The notes under the pieces are model-generated. The model saw only the letters and a list, made by a program, of their open reading frames with translations, was not told the DNA's origin and did not search any database. This document shows, one piece after another, positions 48,569 through 57,714 of a stretch of 64,000 bases of DNA (position 1 is the stretch's first letter; the number at the start of each line of letters is the position of its first letter). The position numbers and the translations under genes were made by a program. Location: positions 372,001 through 436,000 of the forward strand of contig JADJOV010000002.1 in assembly GCA_016713585.1 (NCBI GenBank), in the 5' to 3' direction. The stretch comes from Bdellovibrionales bacterium. GTDB lineage: Bacteria; Bdellovibrionota; Bdellovibrionia; Bdellovibrionales; Bdellovibrionaceae.

Positions 48569-48983
48569 GTTGCCTCCCCTAACTTTTTCCAAAATTACTT
48601 AAACTAAATAAACTAAATAAACCAAAAACTTGTCCTGTATCCAAAACTCCACTCCAGCCAATACTATGGTTCCCGCCCTCACCCTCATTAGAGCGATCAC
48701 TCTATTGAGGGTGCCAAATTGGAACTGACGCCTATTAATCACTAGTCCTGTAAAAATTGCAAGCTCAAATCTTAAACAAACTTAAATGTATCTAACTGCC
48801 TGTAATTACGTGCGTTTTGGTGGTATAGCCCTGTGCACAACAAATGTTTGTCGTCAGAAATTATCTAGTATCATGGTTCATTTTACCGAGTTTGTCAGAT
48901 TCTTTGAATTTTTTGATCGATTTTTGACCAAATCTAGCCCTTTAGCCATAAGAAATTCGGCGGGTGGCTATCATTACAGCAAT
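48569..48983. other. Gene-free region upstream of the DksA-like gene
   Basis: No convincing coding frame or RNA gene was found in this stretch. It contains an imperfect inverted repeat with arms at 48680-48693 and 48700-48713 (CACCCTCATTAGAG against CTCTATTGAGGGTG, one mismatch, six-base loop), which would lie in the 5' leader of the DksA-like gene or near its promoter. Short frames such as 48786-48986 on the plus strand lack a ribosome binding site and family-like composition. Confidence 0.4.
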
Positions 48984-49005
48984 TGAAAAGGGAGTAAAGA
49001 CTCCC
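48984..49005 (-). terminator. Intrinsic terminator of valS
   Basis: On the reverse strand GGGAGT, a four-base loop (CTTT), ACTCCC and a T4 run follow the valS stop by about 60 bases. The stem is 48990-49005 and the T-run 48985-48989. This is the form of a rho-independent terminator, although the stem is short. Confidence 0.55.
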
Positions 49006-49065
49006 GTGTTAAGAATATTCAAAGTATAATTTGGCCAGGACTGCCTAAATTGACCAGGGCGATCT

Positions 49066-51819
49066 CTAGTTCTGAAATCTAACGAGCGCATCTCGCAAAG
49101 AGCCAATCTGCATATTGGATTGTTCCAAAAGCAGACGGTCGGCCTGAATAACTTCTTCGTCTGCATTTGCAATAAACTTTTCGTTTGATAACTTGCCTGT
49201 GAGCAAAGAAATATCCTTCTGAAGTTTCTCAATTTGTTTTTGAATTCGTTTAATTTCTTCATTAAAATCAACCAAGCCATCAAGGGGAATAATCACTTGA
49301 ACAGAGGTTTCCTTCACGTTAACAGGAGCCACAGCACACCTGGCAAGCGATCCCGCCTCACCGATTTGCATATCTTCAATTCGTCCAAGATTAATCAATG
49401 CCGCTTTATTATTTCCAAGAATTTTTTGAATCTTTTCATCTTGAACTCCAAAACGAACCTTGATCTTCTGAGCTGGACTTATGCGATTTTCACCACGGAT
49501 ATTGCGAATGGCCGTGATCACCTCTTTAACCACATCGATTTCAAAAGCTGACTGAGCAGAGCCCAAGGCTAACCACTCACGATCATTGCGAGTATTAGGA
49601 TACTCATCGATAATACACGCCGCAGACCGAATGGGTAATTTCTGATAAATTTCTTCCGTAATAAAAGGACAAAACGGATGCAAGAGCCTCACAATTCGAT
49701 TGAGAATTTGGGCCAAAACCAACTGAGTAGCCGCTCTCTCCTCTGGGTTTGTCCCATTCAGAATGGGCTTGGTAAATTCGATATACCAATCACAAAACTG
49801 GTGCCATACAAAATGGTACAATCCATTAGCCGCCTCTGAAAAATTCTCATTCTCGAGGGAATCCTCAACAAGTTGCTCGACTTCAGCTAACTTAAAAATT
49901 ATCCATTGATCAAAAACACTCATCGCTGATCTGGCGGGCAAGGCCTTCACACCAGCCGCTGGAACAACAAAGTCCCCTAAATTTGAGAGAGAAAAGCGAG
50001 CCGAATTCCAAATCTTATTCATGAAATTACGGTAACCTTCGAGACGTTGCTCTGAAAATTTGAAATCCCGTCCGGAAAACAAATGAGCTAAAAATGTAAA
50101 GCGTAGAGCGTCGGCCCCATGTTTTTCAATCATCTCGACCGGATCAACTGAGTTGCCCAAGCTCTTAGACATCTTACGCCCTTGAGCATCCCTCACCAAA
50201 CCGTGAATATAAACAACCCGAAACGGAACGTCCCTTTTAAATTCCAGGCCCATCATAATCATTCGTGACACCCAGAAAAAAATAATATCATGCCCTGTAA
50301 CCAAATAATTGGTTGGATAAAATGTCTTCTGGGTCTCAGTTTCGTTCGGCCACCCCATTGTTGAAAACGGCCAAAGCGCAGAGCTAAACCAGGTATCTAA
50401 AACATCTTCGTCTTGTACAATTTTTGTGCTCTGGCACTTTTCACAAGAGGTTGGATCGACCTCAGCCACCGTCATATGCCCACAATCTTCACACAACCAA
50501 GAAGGAATTCGATGTCCCCACCAAATTTGTCTAGAAATACACCAATCTTCAATTATGTTCATCCAATGAAGATAGACTTTGGTCCAAGACTCAGGCTCAA
50601 AGCGAATAGTTCCACTTTCAACAACGCGTCTTGCTGGGACTGCCAAACTATCCATTTTTACAAACCATTGTTCAGACAAAAAGGGCTCGACAACCGCGCC
50701 AGACCTCGAGCAGTGTCCGACAGAATGAACGTGGGGTTCTTCCTTAATCAGCAGGTTGAGAGCTTTTAGGTCTTCTAGTACTTTCTTCCGCCCGTCTATG
50801 ACTTTAAGTCCCTGATAAGGTCCGGCGTTTTCATTCAACAACCCTTGTTTTGTTAGAATATTAATCATCTCTAACTTATGGGTCTTGCCAATCTTGTAGT
50901 CGTTAAAGTCATGAGCCGGTGTAATTTTCACCACTCCAGACCCAAAGGACTTGTCCACATAGATATCAGCAATGATTTTAATTTTTCGATTGATCAACGG
51001 AATAACCACGGACTTCCCAACGAGGTCCAGATAGCGTTCGTCCTCAGGGTGAACACAGAGTGCCGTATCTCCAAGCATAGTCTCAGGGCGGGTCGTCGCC
51101 ACAGTCAGAAATCCAGACTTATCTTCGAGGGGGTAGTTTATGTGATAAAGAGTCCCCTTAACCTGTTGGTGTTCAACTTCTAGATCTGAAATTGCGGTTT
51201 CAAGAGGAGTACTCCAATTAACGAGCCGTTTTCCTCGATAAATCCATCCTTTTTTGTAAAGACTGACAAAAACCTTCCGAACTGCGACCGAAACCCCAGG
51301 ATCAAGAGTAAAGGTGTTTCGACTCCAGTCACACGAATTTCCAAGGCGACGCATTTGACTTACAATTCGGTCGCCATACTGGTGCTTCCAATCCCAAATC
51401 TTATCAACAAACTTTTCCCGACCAAGACTATGACGTGTTTGATTCCCATTTTTCTTGAGCTCTTTTTCAACCACCGCTTGAGTAGCAATCCCCGCATGGT
51501 CCGTTCCTGGAAGCCATAAGGCGTTGAATCCGTTCATTCTCTTCCACCGAATCAGCGTATCTTGAATTGTATGATCGAGTGCATGGCCAATATGCAAAAA
51601 TCCCGTGACATTTGGTGGCGGCAGAAGAATTGAAAACGGCGGTTTCTTCGAAACGTCTTCAGCTTTAAAAAATCCTGAAGCTTCCCACCATTGATAGGTT
51701 CTATTTTCAACTTCATTAGGATTATACCGATCTGAGAGCACTTCTTGCGCTTGCGGATGAGTTTGATCCTGAGATTGAGTTTGTGCCTGAGCTTGAGTTT
51801 TTGTTTTGTCGTTTTCCAT
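49066..51819 (-). CDS. valS: Valine--tRNA ligase
   Basis: This class I aminoacyl-tRNA synthetase charges tRNA-Val. The protein has 917 residues. HIGH is at 76-79 (FLHIGHALD) and KMSKS at about 549-553. The editing domain lies between, including TTRPETMLGDTA, and the C-terminal coiled coil (FNEEIKRIQKQIEKLQKDI) matches the usual tRNA-binding arm. The first 25 residues are a Gln/Thr/Ala low-complexity extension (KTQAQAQTQSQDQTHPQAQ) absent from the core enzyme. It is complete, with a terminator after it. Confidence 0.96.
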   Translation of the reverse strand: MENDKTKTQAQAQTQSQDQTHPQAQEVLSDRYNPNEVENRTYQWWEASGFFKAEDVSKKPPFSILLPPPNVTGFLHIGHALDHTIQDTLIRWKRMNGFNALWLPGTDHAGIATQAVVEKELKKNGNQTRHSLGREKFVDKIWDWKHQYGDRIVSQMRRLGNSCDWSRNTFTLDPGVSVAVRKVFVSLYKKGWIYRGKRLVNWSTPLETAISDLEVEHQQVKGTLYHINYPLEDKSGFLTVATTRPETMLGDTALCVHPEDERYLDLVGKSVVIPLINRKIKIIADIYVDKSFGSGVVKITPAHDFNDYKIGKTHKLEMINILTKQGLLNENAGPYQGLKVIDGRKKVLEDLKALNLLIKEEPHVHSVGHCSRSGAVVEPFLSEQWFVKMDSLAVPARRVVESGTIRFEPESWTKVYLHWMNIIEDWCISRQIWWGHRIPSWLCEDCGHMTVAEVDPTSCEKCQSTKIVQDEDVLDTWFSSALWPFSTMGWPNETETQKTFYPTNYLVTGHDIIFFWVSRMIMMGLEFKRDVPFRVVYIHGLVRDAQGRKMSKSLGNSVDPVEMIEKHGADALRFTFLAHLFSGRDFKFSEQRLEGYRNFMNKIWNSARFSLSNLGDFVVPAAGVKALPARSAMSVFDQWIIFKLAEVEQLVEDSLENENFSEAANGLYHFVWHQFCDWYIEFTKPILNGTNPEERAATQLVLAQILNRIVRLLHPFCPFITEEIYQKLPIRSAACIIDEYPNTRNDREWLALGSAQSAFEIDVVKEVITAIRNIRGENRISPAQKIKVRFGVQDEKIQKILGNNKAALINLGRIEDMQIGEAGSLARCAVAPVNVKETSVQVIIPLDGLVDFNEEIKRIQKQIEKLQKDISLLTGKLSNEKFIANADEEVIQADRLLLEQSNMQIGSLRDALVRFQN

Positions 51820-51852
51820 ACTTTCAGAAGCTACTCGAAACCAGGAATACGC

Positions 51853-52200
51853 TCAAGGACGATCTTTCAAAAGTCCCGCAAATCCATTCCGAACTAAATA
51901 TACGTTTCTATAACCTTGCTTTTCCAACGTCGCCTTTAGCCGAATCGAGAGGTCTCCCCTTGGGCAAACCAGGATGATCGCAGACTCAGATAGAACATTT
52001 TTACTCGAAAGGTCCTTCAAAATACTTTCTCGGGTTGTGGAAATAGTTTGGGAAATAAGATGATTCTGATACACAACTTCATCATAAAATCCTGAAATAT
52101 CGACCCCTAAACTGAGCAACACAAAGGGAATTCGATTTCGAACGAGATTGTCGAGCTGGAAAAAACTAATTTCCTGAACGGAGCTGCTGCCCACTGACAT
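51853..52200 (-). CDS. Rhodanese-like domain protein
   Basis: The protein has 115 residues, a single rhodanese-like fold. C79 in IILVCPRGDLSIR occupies the active-site loop position and is followed by LKATLEKQGYRNVYLVRNGFAGL, a typical C-terminal end of the domain. The N-terminal part (VLLSLGVDISGFYDEVVYQN) is weaker than usual. It is a probable sulfurtransferase or a thiol-based regulator. The MFS exporter gene ends one base before its start codon, so they are likely cotranscribed. Confidence 0.75.
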   Translation of the reverse strand: MSVGSSSVQEISFFQLDNLVRNRIPFVLLSLGVDISGFYDEVVYQNHLISQTISTTRESILKDLSSKNVLSESAIILVCPRGDLSIRLKATLEKQGYRNVYLVRNGFAGLLKDRP

Positions 52201-53454
52201 TTACCCTTTCACCGTCTTCCCGGCCACGGGTATTCGACTAAAAATAATTATCACGACCGACCCAGCGATGAGAGCCAATGCCGTTGACGTGACAAATGGA
52301 GCGACAGGTTGAAGCTTATAAAGCGCTCCTCCGATCACTGGACCAACAATTCGCCCCAAAGAGGAAAGACTTTGAGTGACTCCCATTGTCACGCCTTGTT
52401 GGTCTGAAGGGGTTAACAGACTCACACTCCCCAAAATTGATGGGTTCGAAAGTCCAATCCCAATCGAAAGTAGGCTAATTGTTATCGCAAGAGTTGTTAG
52501 GTCTGGGCTCCAAACTAGGCCCGACATTCCAAAGGCAAAGACAAAAACACCAGCCAAAAGAACCTTCCGCTCCCCATAACGGGGAATGACTTTCCTCACC
52601 AAGAAACCTTGGGTCAAAACCATCATCACACCGATAAAGGCAAAACCCAAACTCGTTTGTTGAACTCCCCATTTATAATAGTCTGCCATAAAGAGAATTA
52701 AACATGCTTCCATGGCAGCCATCGCAAAAGAAAGCAGAAAATAAATAAACATCAAGGGGCCCACTGTTTGCATCTTCAACTTTGACATCAACAACTTCAG
52801 ACGTCCTGATCGATGCTGCTGATGGAACGACAATTTTTCCTGGACGCTGCCTTGGTCATGAACGTGAACCAAGGATTCTTTCAAGTATTTAAATCCAAAC
52901 ACAAAATTCACAAAGCAAATTCCAGCCACCCACAAAGACGAAAAACTCGTATCATAGTAAGGGGCGGGATTTATCTGGTGGCCCCAATAGGCAAGCAAAC
53001 CACCCAAGGCTGGACCAAAAACAAACCCCAGACCAAAGGCTGCGCCAATCAAGGCCATTCCCTTTGAACGCGAATCTTCCGCTGTGACATCTGAAATGTA
53101 GGCAGAAGCCGTTGCAAGACTTGCCCCAAAAAAACCCGCTAACGCGCGCGCAACAAATAACATTTCTAAAGTTCGAGCCGAGGCAAAAAGTACGTAGGCA
53201 AGACCCTCACCCAGGAGGCAAATCAACAGGATCGGCCGTCTCCCAAATTTATCGCTTAGCCGCCCCCAAAAAGGCGAAAACAGAAATTGCATCAATGAGA
53301 ATATTGCCATCAACATTCCTACTTGAGTCGAGGTGGCCCCAAAATCACGACTTAAGATCGGCATCAACGGAATAATGATTCCAAAGCCCAGCAAATAGAT
53401 GAAAACCGTAACAAAAATAATAACCAGTTGAGATTTTTGATTTTTTAGCGACAA
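52201..53454 (-). CDS. MFS transporter of the TetA/DHA1 type
   Basis: The protein has 417 residues and twelve predicted helices. The loop 2-3 signature is GRLSDKFGRRPIL, and motif C-like GLGFVFGPALGG lies in helix 5. The C-terminal half (GLSNPSILGSVSLLTPSDQQGVTMGVTQSLSSLGRIVGP) matches the drug/H+ antiporter family close to TetA. It probably exports a small compound or drug by proton antiport. The substrate cannot be read from the sequence. It is complete. Confidence 0.88.
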   Translation of the reverse strand: MSLKNQKSQLVIIFVTVFIYLLGFGIIIPLMPILSRDFGATSTQVGMLMAIFSLMQFLFSPFWGRLSDKFGRRPILLICLLGEGLAYVLFASARTLEMLFVARALAGFFGASLATASAYISDVTAEDSRSKGMALIGAAFGLGFVFGPALGGLLAYWGHQINPAPYYDTSFSSLWVAGICFVNFVFGFKYLKESLVHVHDQGSVQEKLSFHQQHRSGRLKLLMSKLKMQTVGPLMFIYFLLSFAMAAMEACLILFMADYYKWGVQQTSLGFAFIGVMMVLTQGFLVRKVIPRYGERKVLLAGVFVFAFGMSGLVWSPDLTTLAITISLLSIGIGLSNPSILGSVSLLTPSDQQGVTMGVTQSLSSLGRIVGPVIGGALYKLQPVAPFVTSTALALIAGSVVIIIFSRIPVAGKTVKG

Positions 53455-53495
53455 TTTCTTTACCTCTGTAAGGTAACTGTTATTATAGAAACCAT

Positions 53496-54707
53496 ATGAA
53501 AATGTCTATCGATCTTCGTATGAATCGTGTTTTATTGTGTTTTTCCTTAATTTGCCTGTTTTCGGTTGGAGCCTATGTTCCAACGGTCTCTGCTGGAGCA
53601 CTCTCTGCCCCCCAGATCAAGAGTTACCGACAGGGCCAGCTAAAAACCTACTTTGGCGCTGATTTTTTCTATGCGACGCAAAGTTTTGATGGCTCCGGCA
53701 ACTCCGGGGCTCTCACCTCGAGCGGGGATTATTATTATCTTTTAGAAATGCCGCTTGGCATTCGGTACTCATTTAATGATTCTTGGGCTTTTGACCTCGC
53801 TGGCATCTTCGCCGCCGCCGAGAGTAAGACTTCAGACATAACATATAAAGCAACTCGCTCAAATTCATCATTGAATGGAGTTTATTTCGGAACTGACTTT
53901 GTTTTGATGAGAAGTCCCTTTGAACTGATTCCCGAGCTGGATGTCATCTACCCGCTCGAAAAATATGATACAACTACCGACTATGTCATGACGAGTGAAG
54001 GTGTGCTTCAAGCAACAGGAGCCCTCCGTATCCAACACAGTTTTGGTGCCTTCCTGATGTTTGGTCGTCTCGGATATACTTATAGAGCTGAGGGTCGCTC
54101 TAGCCTTTTGCCCTATAGTATTGCAGGAGCTTATGACACGGGCTCTACGGCGTTTGGACTTGCAGTCTCTGGATTTCAATCTTTGTCGACTGACCAGGAT
54201 CAGGCAAAACCACTCTTAAGGAACACAACAATTTCGCGGGTTCAGGGCGGCGCGCGAAAGTTTTATTCAATTGAGCCTTCGATGGTAGATCTATCATTAT
54301 TTTTAAATATGGAGATTTCGCCTCGTTGGTCCTTAGATTTTAACGGTGGATACGATGTAGCTGGTACAAGTTATGCCCAGGGTCCCCATGGCGGAATGAC
54401 CCTCACCATAAATTGGGACTTGTTTCAGAAAAAAGGGACTGGCTCTCAAGATATTTCGGCTCCGCTGACACCTGAATCACGTCTGAGTACTGAAAAAGAC
54501 ATTCAGATGTTCAAAGAAGAAGTTCAGGATGGAGTCGATCAAAAACTTTTTCAAGCCCGCCCAACTCCAATTCCAGAGCCTCCCGCCCAGAAGAACCCAG
54601 CCAAAAACTCAATTCAGAAATCAAACAGCCGCCCCACAAAAGAGCAGCTTCAACAAGAACTCGACGAGACTGAGATGAAAATCAAACTCAAGCGTAAGCG
54701 TCGATAG
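53496..54707 (+). CDS. Exported outer-membrane beta-barrel-like protein with charged tail
   Basis: The protein has 403 residues with a signal peptide (about 1-33, SVGAYVPTVSAGA). The 260-residue middle alternates polar and hydrophobic residues with strands such as SGDYYYLLEMPLGIRYSF and LEMSPRWSLDFNGGYDV-like ends, as in barrels. The last 100 residues are a proline-rich then Lys/Glu-rich tail (PTPIPEPPAQKN, KIKLKRKRR) that is likely periplasmic or cytosol-facing coil. The function is unknown. It is convergent with the DivIVA-type gene and divergent from the MFS gene. Confidence 0.6.
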   Translation: MKMSIDLRMNRVLLCFSLICLFSVGAYVPTVSAGALSAPQIKSYRQGQLKTYFGADFFYATQSFDGSGNSGALTSSGDYYYLLEMPLGIRYSFNDSWAFDLAGIFAAAESKTSDITYKATRSNSSLNGVYFGTDFVLMRSPFELIPELDVIYPLEKYDTTTDYVMTSEGVLQATGALRIQHSFGAFLMFGRLGYTYRAEGRSSLLPYSIAGAYDTGSTAFGLAVSGFQSLSTDQDQAKPLLRNTTISRVQGGARKFYSIEPSMVDLSLFLNMEISPRWSLDFNGGYDVAGTSYAQGPHGGMTLTINWDLFQKKGTGSQDISAPLTPESRLSTEKDIQMFKEEVQDGVDQKLFQARPTPIPEPPAQKNPAKNSIQKSNSRPTKEQLQQELDETEMKIKLKRKRR

Positions 54708-54719
54708 TTTGATTTTTGG

Positions 54720-55217
54720 TTATCTCTGATTTTCGGTCATTGTCATATTGGGCAAATGAAGTTGTGGCATATATTTTTCCCCTTGTTCAAGCAATGCCAT
54801 GTGAGCCTGCGCCAAAGCTTTCAAGTTCGCTTCAAATTGAATTCGCATCTTTTTGAGCTCTGTCATCTCTTGGTATAACTTCTTCAGAGAATCACGAGAA
54901 TCTCGGGTGATTATTTCTGCCTTTTGTTGAGCATCTGCAATAATTAATCTAGCCTCACGATCGGCATCCGTACGCATTCGTTCTGCCATCTGTGTTGCCG
55001 TCGTGATTGTATCCTTAAGAACCTTATCCCGCTCTTTATACTCGAGCAAACTTAACTCTTTTTCCCGTAAGGCTTCCTTCATGTGGTTCTTCTCATGAAT
55101 CAGCCCTTCCATTTGTCCAGCCACTTCATTGAGAAAGGCCATAACCTGGTCAGCATCTAAGCCCATGACCTTTCGACCAAACGTTCTATGAGTGATATCA
55201 ATCGGTGTTAGTTTCAT
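54720..55217 (-). CDS. DivIVA-domain coiled-coil protein
   Basis: The protein has 165 residues. The N-terminal DivIVA motif is MKLTPIDITHRTFGRKVMGLDADQVMAFLNEV. A continuous coiled coil follows to residue 145 with heptads of charged residues (ERMRTDADREARLIIADAQ). Such proteins mark curved or polar membranes and recruit others in growth and division. The end of the coil has a short tail (YMPQLHLPNMTMTEN). A clean GGAGGAAC ribosome binding site precedes the start. Confidence 0.9.
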   Translation of the reverse strand: MKLTPIDITHRTFGRKVMGLDADQVMAFLNEVAGQMEGLIHEKNHMKEALREKELSLLEYKERDKVLKDTITTATQMAERMRTDADREARLIIADAQQKAEIITRDSRDSLKKLYQEMTELKKMRIQFEANLKALAQAHMALLEQGEKYMPQLHLPNMTMTENQR

Positions 55218-55440
55218 CTTGTTCCTCCGTGAACATTTGAAAATTCAGTTCTCACTGCTTAGATTAACGGAACTTGGACTTTGGCCGCAAGGCTAGTTCA
55301 AAATCCAGTTATAGAAGCCAGACCAAGGGCTGGCTAACCTTCGACTCCGTTCTTTGAAAGAAGGTCGTGACCAGTACTTACTTTTCGACATGCGCATTTA
55401 TCCGTTTCAGCGGGCATAGAACGTGCACAGATAGGTCGAT

Positions 55441-56631
55441 ATGTTACTAAAGCGGCCTTTCAATTCAATTTTATCATTCGGCATTCTTTTTGTGTGTCTA
55501 TCTCATGTTCAGATTGAGGCCGCTTTTGGGCAGCTTGGGAGCGATCGGATATCTCCCCTATTTGCAGAGAATGAAATCATTGATATTACCCTAAAGTCAG
55601 ACTTCCCGTTCGGGAGCTATCACAAAAAATCTAAGCCAGAATCATTTTCTAAATTTCGGGCCAGTCTAATTTATGATTGGAACGGACAAAAAGTTGAGCG
55701 GTCCGTCAAAGTTCAAGCACGGGGCAGTGGAAGGCTCCAGCAATGCGAGTTTGCGCCAATCAAGATTCACTTCAAGGAAACAATCCGAGAAGATTTGTTT
55801 TCATTCATTGATTCCGACGTTAAAGTCGTGACTCATTGTCAGGAAAACAAGGTGGTATCTAGGCAAAGAGTCGATGGATTTCTCTTAAAAGAGTACCTTC
55901 TCTACAAAATTCTCAAGGCTGCAAGTGTTTCTGTTTTTGATGTCCGCCTCGTTCGAATTCGTTATGTCACTATGGGAAACTTGGAAGTTGCGAATCGATA
56001 TGCATTTTTTATTGAACCAATCGAACACTTCATCTCTCGCAACAAAAACGTTGTGAAAGTCATCCGTGACGAATATTTCGAAGATGCGATTAGCGACTTT
56101 CAAATGGATACCGAGAAAATATTGAATTTCTATGCTCAATTCGACAGTCAGGTTGATGATTCAAATTATGTAGCAAACAATCTCGGACAATTGCTAATCT
56201 TGAATGATGATTGGGTGGGATCCACCCGAAGTCCGAACACAAAATCTTTTCTCACGACTGAAAATCAAATCATTTCCGTTCATTACGATTTTGATCTATC
56301 AAGTCTAATTCAAAAATTTGGCCCCAGAAAGTCGAAGCAAGGTCATACCTATCCTGCCACCGTCGAAAGTGATATGAAATGGATTCTAGGCTTTTGCTCA
56401 ACAGAGAGATCTGGAGAAATTTCCGTCGAACGAAAGAGCCGCCTCTGCCCATCCGTGGTTAATAAAATTCTGCCTACTAAAGATGAAGTCGAAAAGGTCA
56501 TCATGCAATTTTCAGCTTTGGCAACTGAAGATCTTCAAGAAATCATAGAGCGGACCAAGGTCTTCTATCAAGCGCTGAAGCGGGTGGTGCAAGCATTAGA
56601 GGAACAGAAGAAGACTGGTGCGAAACATTGA
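55441..56631 (+). CDS. Exported protein resembling CotH-kinase-like proteins
   Basis: The protein has 396 residues with a signal peptide (1-30). The sequence RASLIYDWNGQKVERSVKVQARGSGRLQ, then FAPIKIHF, then KEYLLYKILKAASVSVFDVRLVRIRY and RYAFFIEPIEHFI parallels the order of segments in CotH-type protein kinase-fold proteins of uncharacterised bacterial families. DDWVGSTRSPNTK and HYDFDLSSLI could supply the catalytic Asp residues, but this is only a resemblance. The protein would lie outside the cytoplasm. Confidence in the gene is high and in the function low. Confidence 0.7.
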   Translation: MLLKRPFNSILSFGILFVCLSHVQIEAAFGQLGSDRISPLFAENEIIDITLKSDFPFGSYHKKSKPESFSKFRASLIYDWNGQKVERSVKVQARGSGRLQQCEFAPIKIHFKETIREDLFSFIDSDVKVVTHCQENKVVSRQRVDGFLLKEYLLYKILKAASVSVFDVRLVRIRYVTMGNLEVANRYAFFIEPIEHFISRNKNVVKVIRDEYFEDAISDFQMDTEKILNFYAQFDSQVDDSNYVANNLGQLLILNDDWVGSTRSPNTKSFLTTENQIISVHYDFDLSSLIQKFGPRKSKQGHTYPATVESDMKWILGFCSTERSGEISVERKSRLCPSVVNKILPTKDEVEKVIMQFSALATEDLQEIIERTKVFYQALKRVVQALEEQKKTGAKH

Positions 56632-56673
56632 TAAACCAATTGATCAATTACCCAAAAAATACGGAGTCGTCAA

Positions 56674-56814
56674 ATGAGCCCAGTCACCAAATCCTTAACC
56701 TTCACGATAGTTCTATTACTTGGAACTCTAGGCACCTACAATGCCAATGCAAGCTGGCAACATCCCTCACTGAAGCTTATGGACGACCAGACCGACCTGC
56801 AACAAATTCAGTGA
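56674..56814 (+). CDS. Small secreted peptide of 46 residues
   Basis: ATG at 56674 with GGAG nine bases upstream encodes 46 residues: a hydrophobic export segment SLTFTIVLLLGTLGTYN with a NANA-S cleavage-like site, then about 20 residues (WQHPSLKLMDDQTDL). It begins 43 bases after the stop of the CotH-like gene on the same strand, so it may share its transcript. The frame is different from the longer chance frame 56628-56861. The size and the signal peptide suggest a short periplasmic or secreted peptide. No family is known. Confidence 0.5.
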   Translation: MSPVTKSLTFTIVLLLGTLGTYNANASWQHPSLKLMDDQTDLQQIQ

Positions 56815-56853
56815 TCGAAAAGTATTTGAACCTAATCACCGTCCAAGCTCCAA

Positions 56854-57714
56854 TTACTTAAGACCACGGGCCATTTCAGAATTTCTCATGGCTGATTTCT
56901 CAAAGCTAATTCGCATCGCTCGCTCGATTTCAAGTTCGCGCATTGAATCCAAACCGGCCGCAGTCACTCCTTTTCTGGAGGCCACCCTCATCTGCAATTC
57001 TTCAAAACTACCATTGCCCGATTGAGAAGCGAGCAGACTTGCCCCCAGAAAAGTCTCAATAACAATTTCGCTAGCAACCTTGGGCTCAAACCCATGCTCT
57101 TCAATCCAGTCTTGCCAATACATCATTAGTTCGAAAATAAACCCTGTGCCCGAAGAACTTGCGACCATAAACGCTTCAAGCTTGTCTTCGTCCTCCATTC
57201 GAATAACCTTGCCAAGACACGAAAATAAATCCTCGACCATGGCTTCAAGCCCCGGATCGACTTCGTTCATTAAGTAGCCAATGACCCCTCTCCCAATTAA
57301 GGCCGGAGTATTTGGTATCATTCGAACAAGACGAGTTTGGGGCAGATTTTGAGACAAAGTCTTCATCCGTATTCCCGCAGCTAGACTCAAAACCATCTGA
57401 CCTGCCAAAAAGCTCTGAGAAATCGGTTCAATTGCAATCAACAAATCCTGAGGTTTGACGGCAAGGATAACAATGTCTGATTTCTCAACAACCTCTTCAT
57501 TGCTCGTACAGACCTGAATTCCAAATTGATCCTTCAGCTTCTGCAATTTCCCTGGAGAACGATTCGATGCAAAAATCTGGTGCGACGGAACAACCTGACC
57601 TTCGAATAGCCCCTTAATAACCGCTTGAGCCAAATTGCCTGCGCCGATAAAACCAATTTTCTTGGTTTTCAGGTAATGATTCACATTGGTTTGACTCACA
57701 TTGGATTGATTCAC
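56854..57714 (-). CDS. proC: Pyrroline-5-carboxylate reductase
   Basis: This enzyme converts pyrroline-5-carboxylate to proline with NAD(P)H in the last step of proline synthesis. The protein has 286 residues. The nucleotide fold is KIGFIGAGNLAQAVIKGL (about 15-32), then VILAVKPQDL, PNTPALIGRG and the C-terminal conserved SRKGVTAAGLDSM. It is complete. Its ATG overlaps the stop of the Maf-YggS fusion by four bases, so it is translationally coupled, in keeping with the frequent yggS-proC neighbourhood. Confidence 0.95.
   Translation of the reverse strand: MNQSNVSQTNVNHYLKTKKIGFIGAGNLAQAVIKGLFEGQVVPSHQIFASNRSPGKLQKLKDQFGIQVCTSNEEVVEKSDIVILAVKPQDLLIAIEPISQSFLAGQMVLSLAAGIRMKTLSQNLPQTRLVRMIPNTPALIGRGVIGYLMNEVDPGLEAMVEDLFSCLGKVIRMEDEDKLEAFMVASSSGTGFIFELMMYWQDWIEEHGFEPKVASEIVIETFLGASLLASQSGNGSFEELQMRVASRKGVTAAGLDSMRELEIERAMRISFEKSAMRNSEMARGLK

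Noticed and set aside
48786..48986. Plus-strand frame of 66 codons between the DksA-like gene and valS
   Set aside because: No ribosome binding site and atypical composition; the valS terminator begins at its 3' end.
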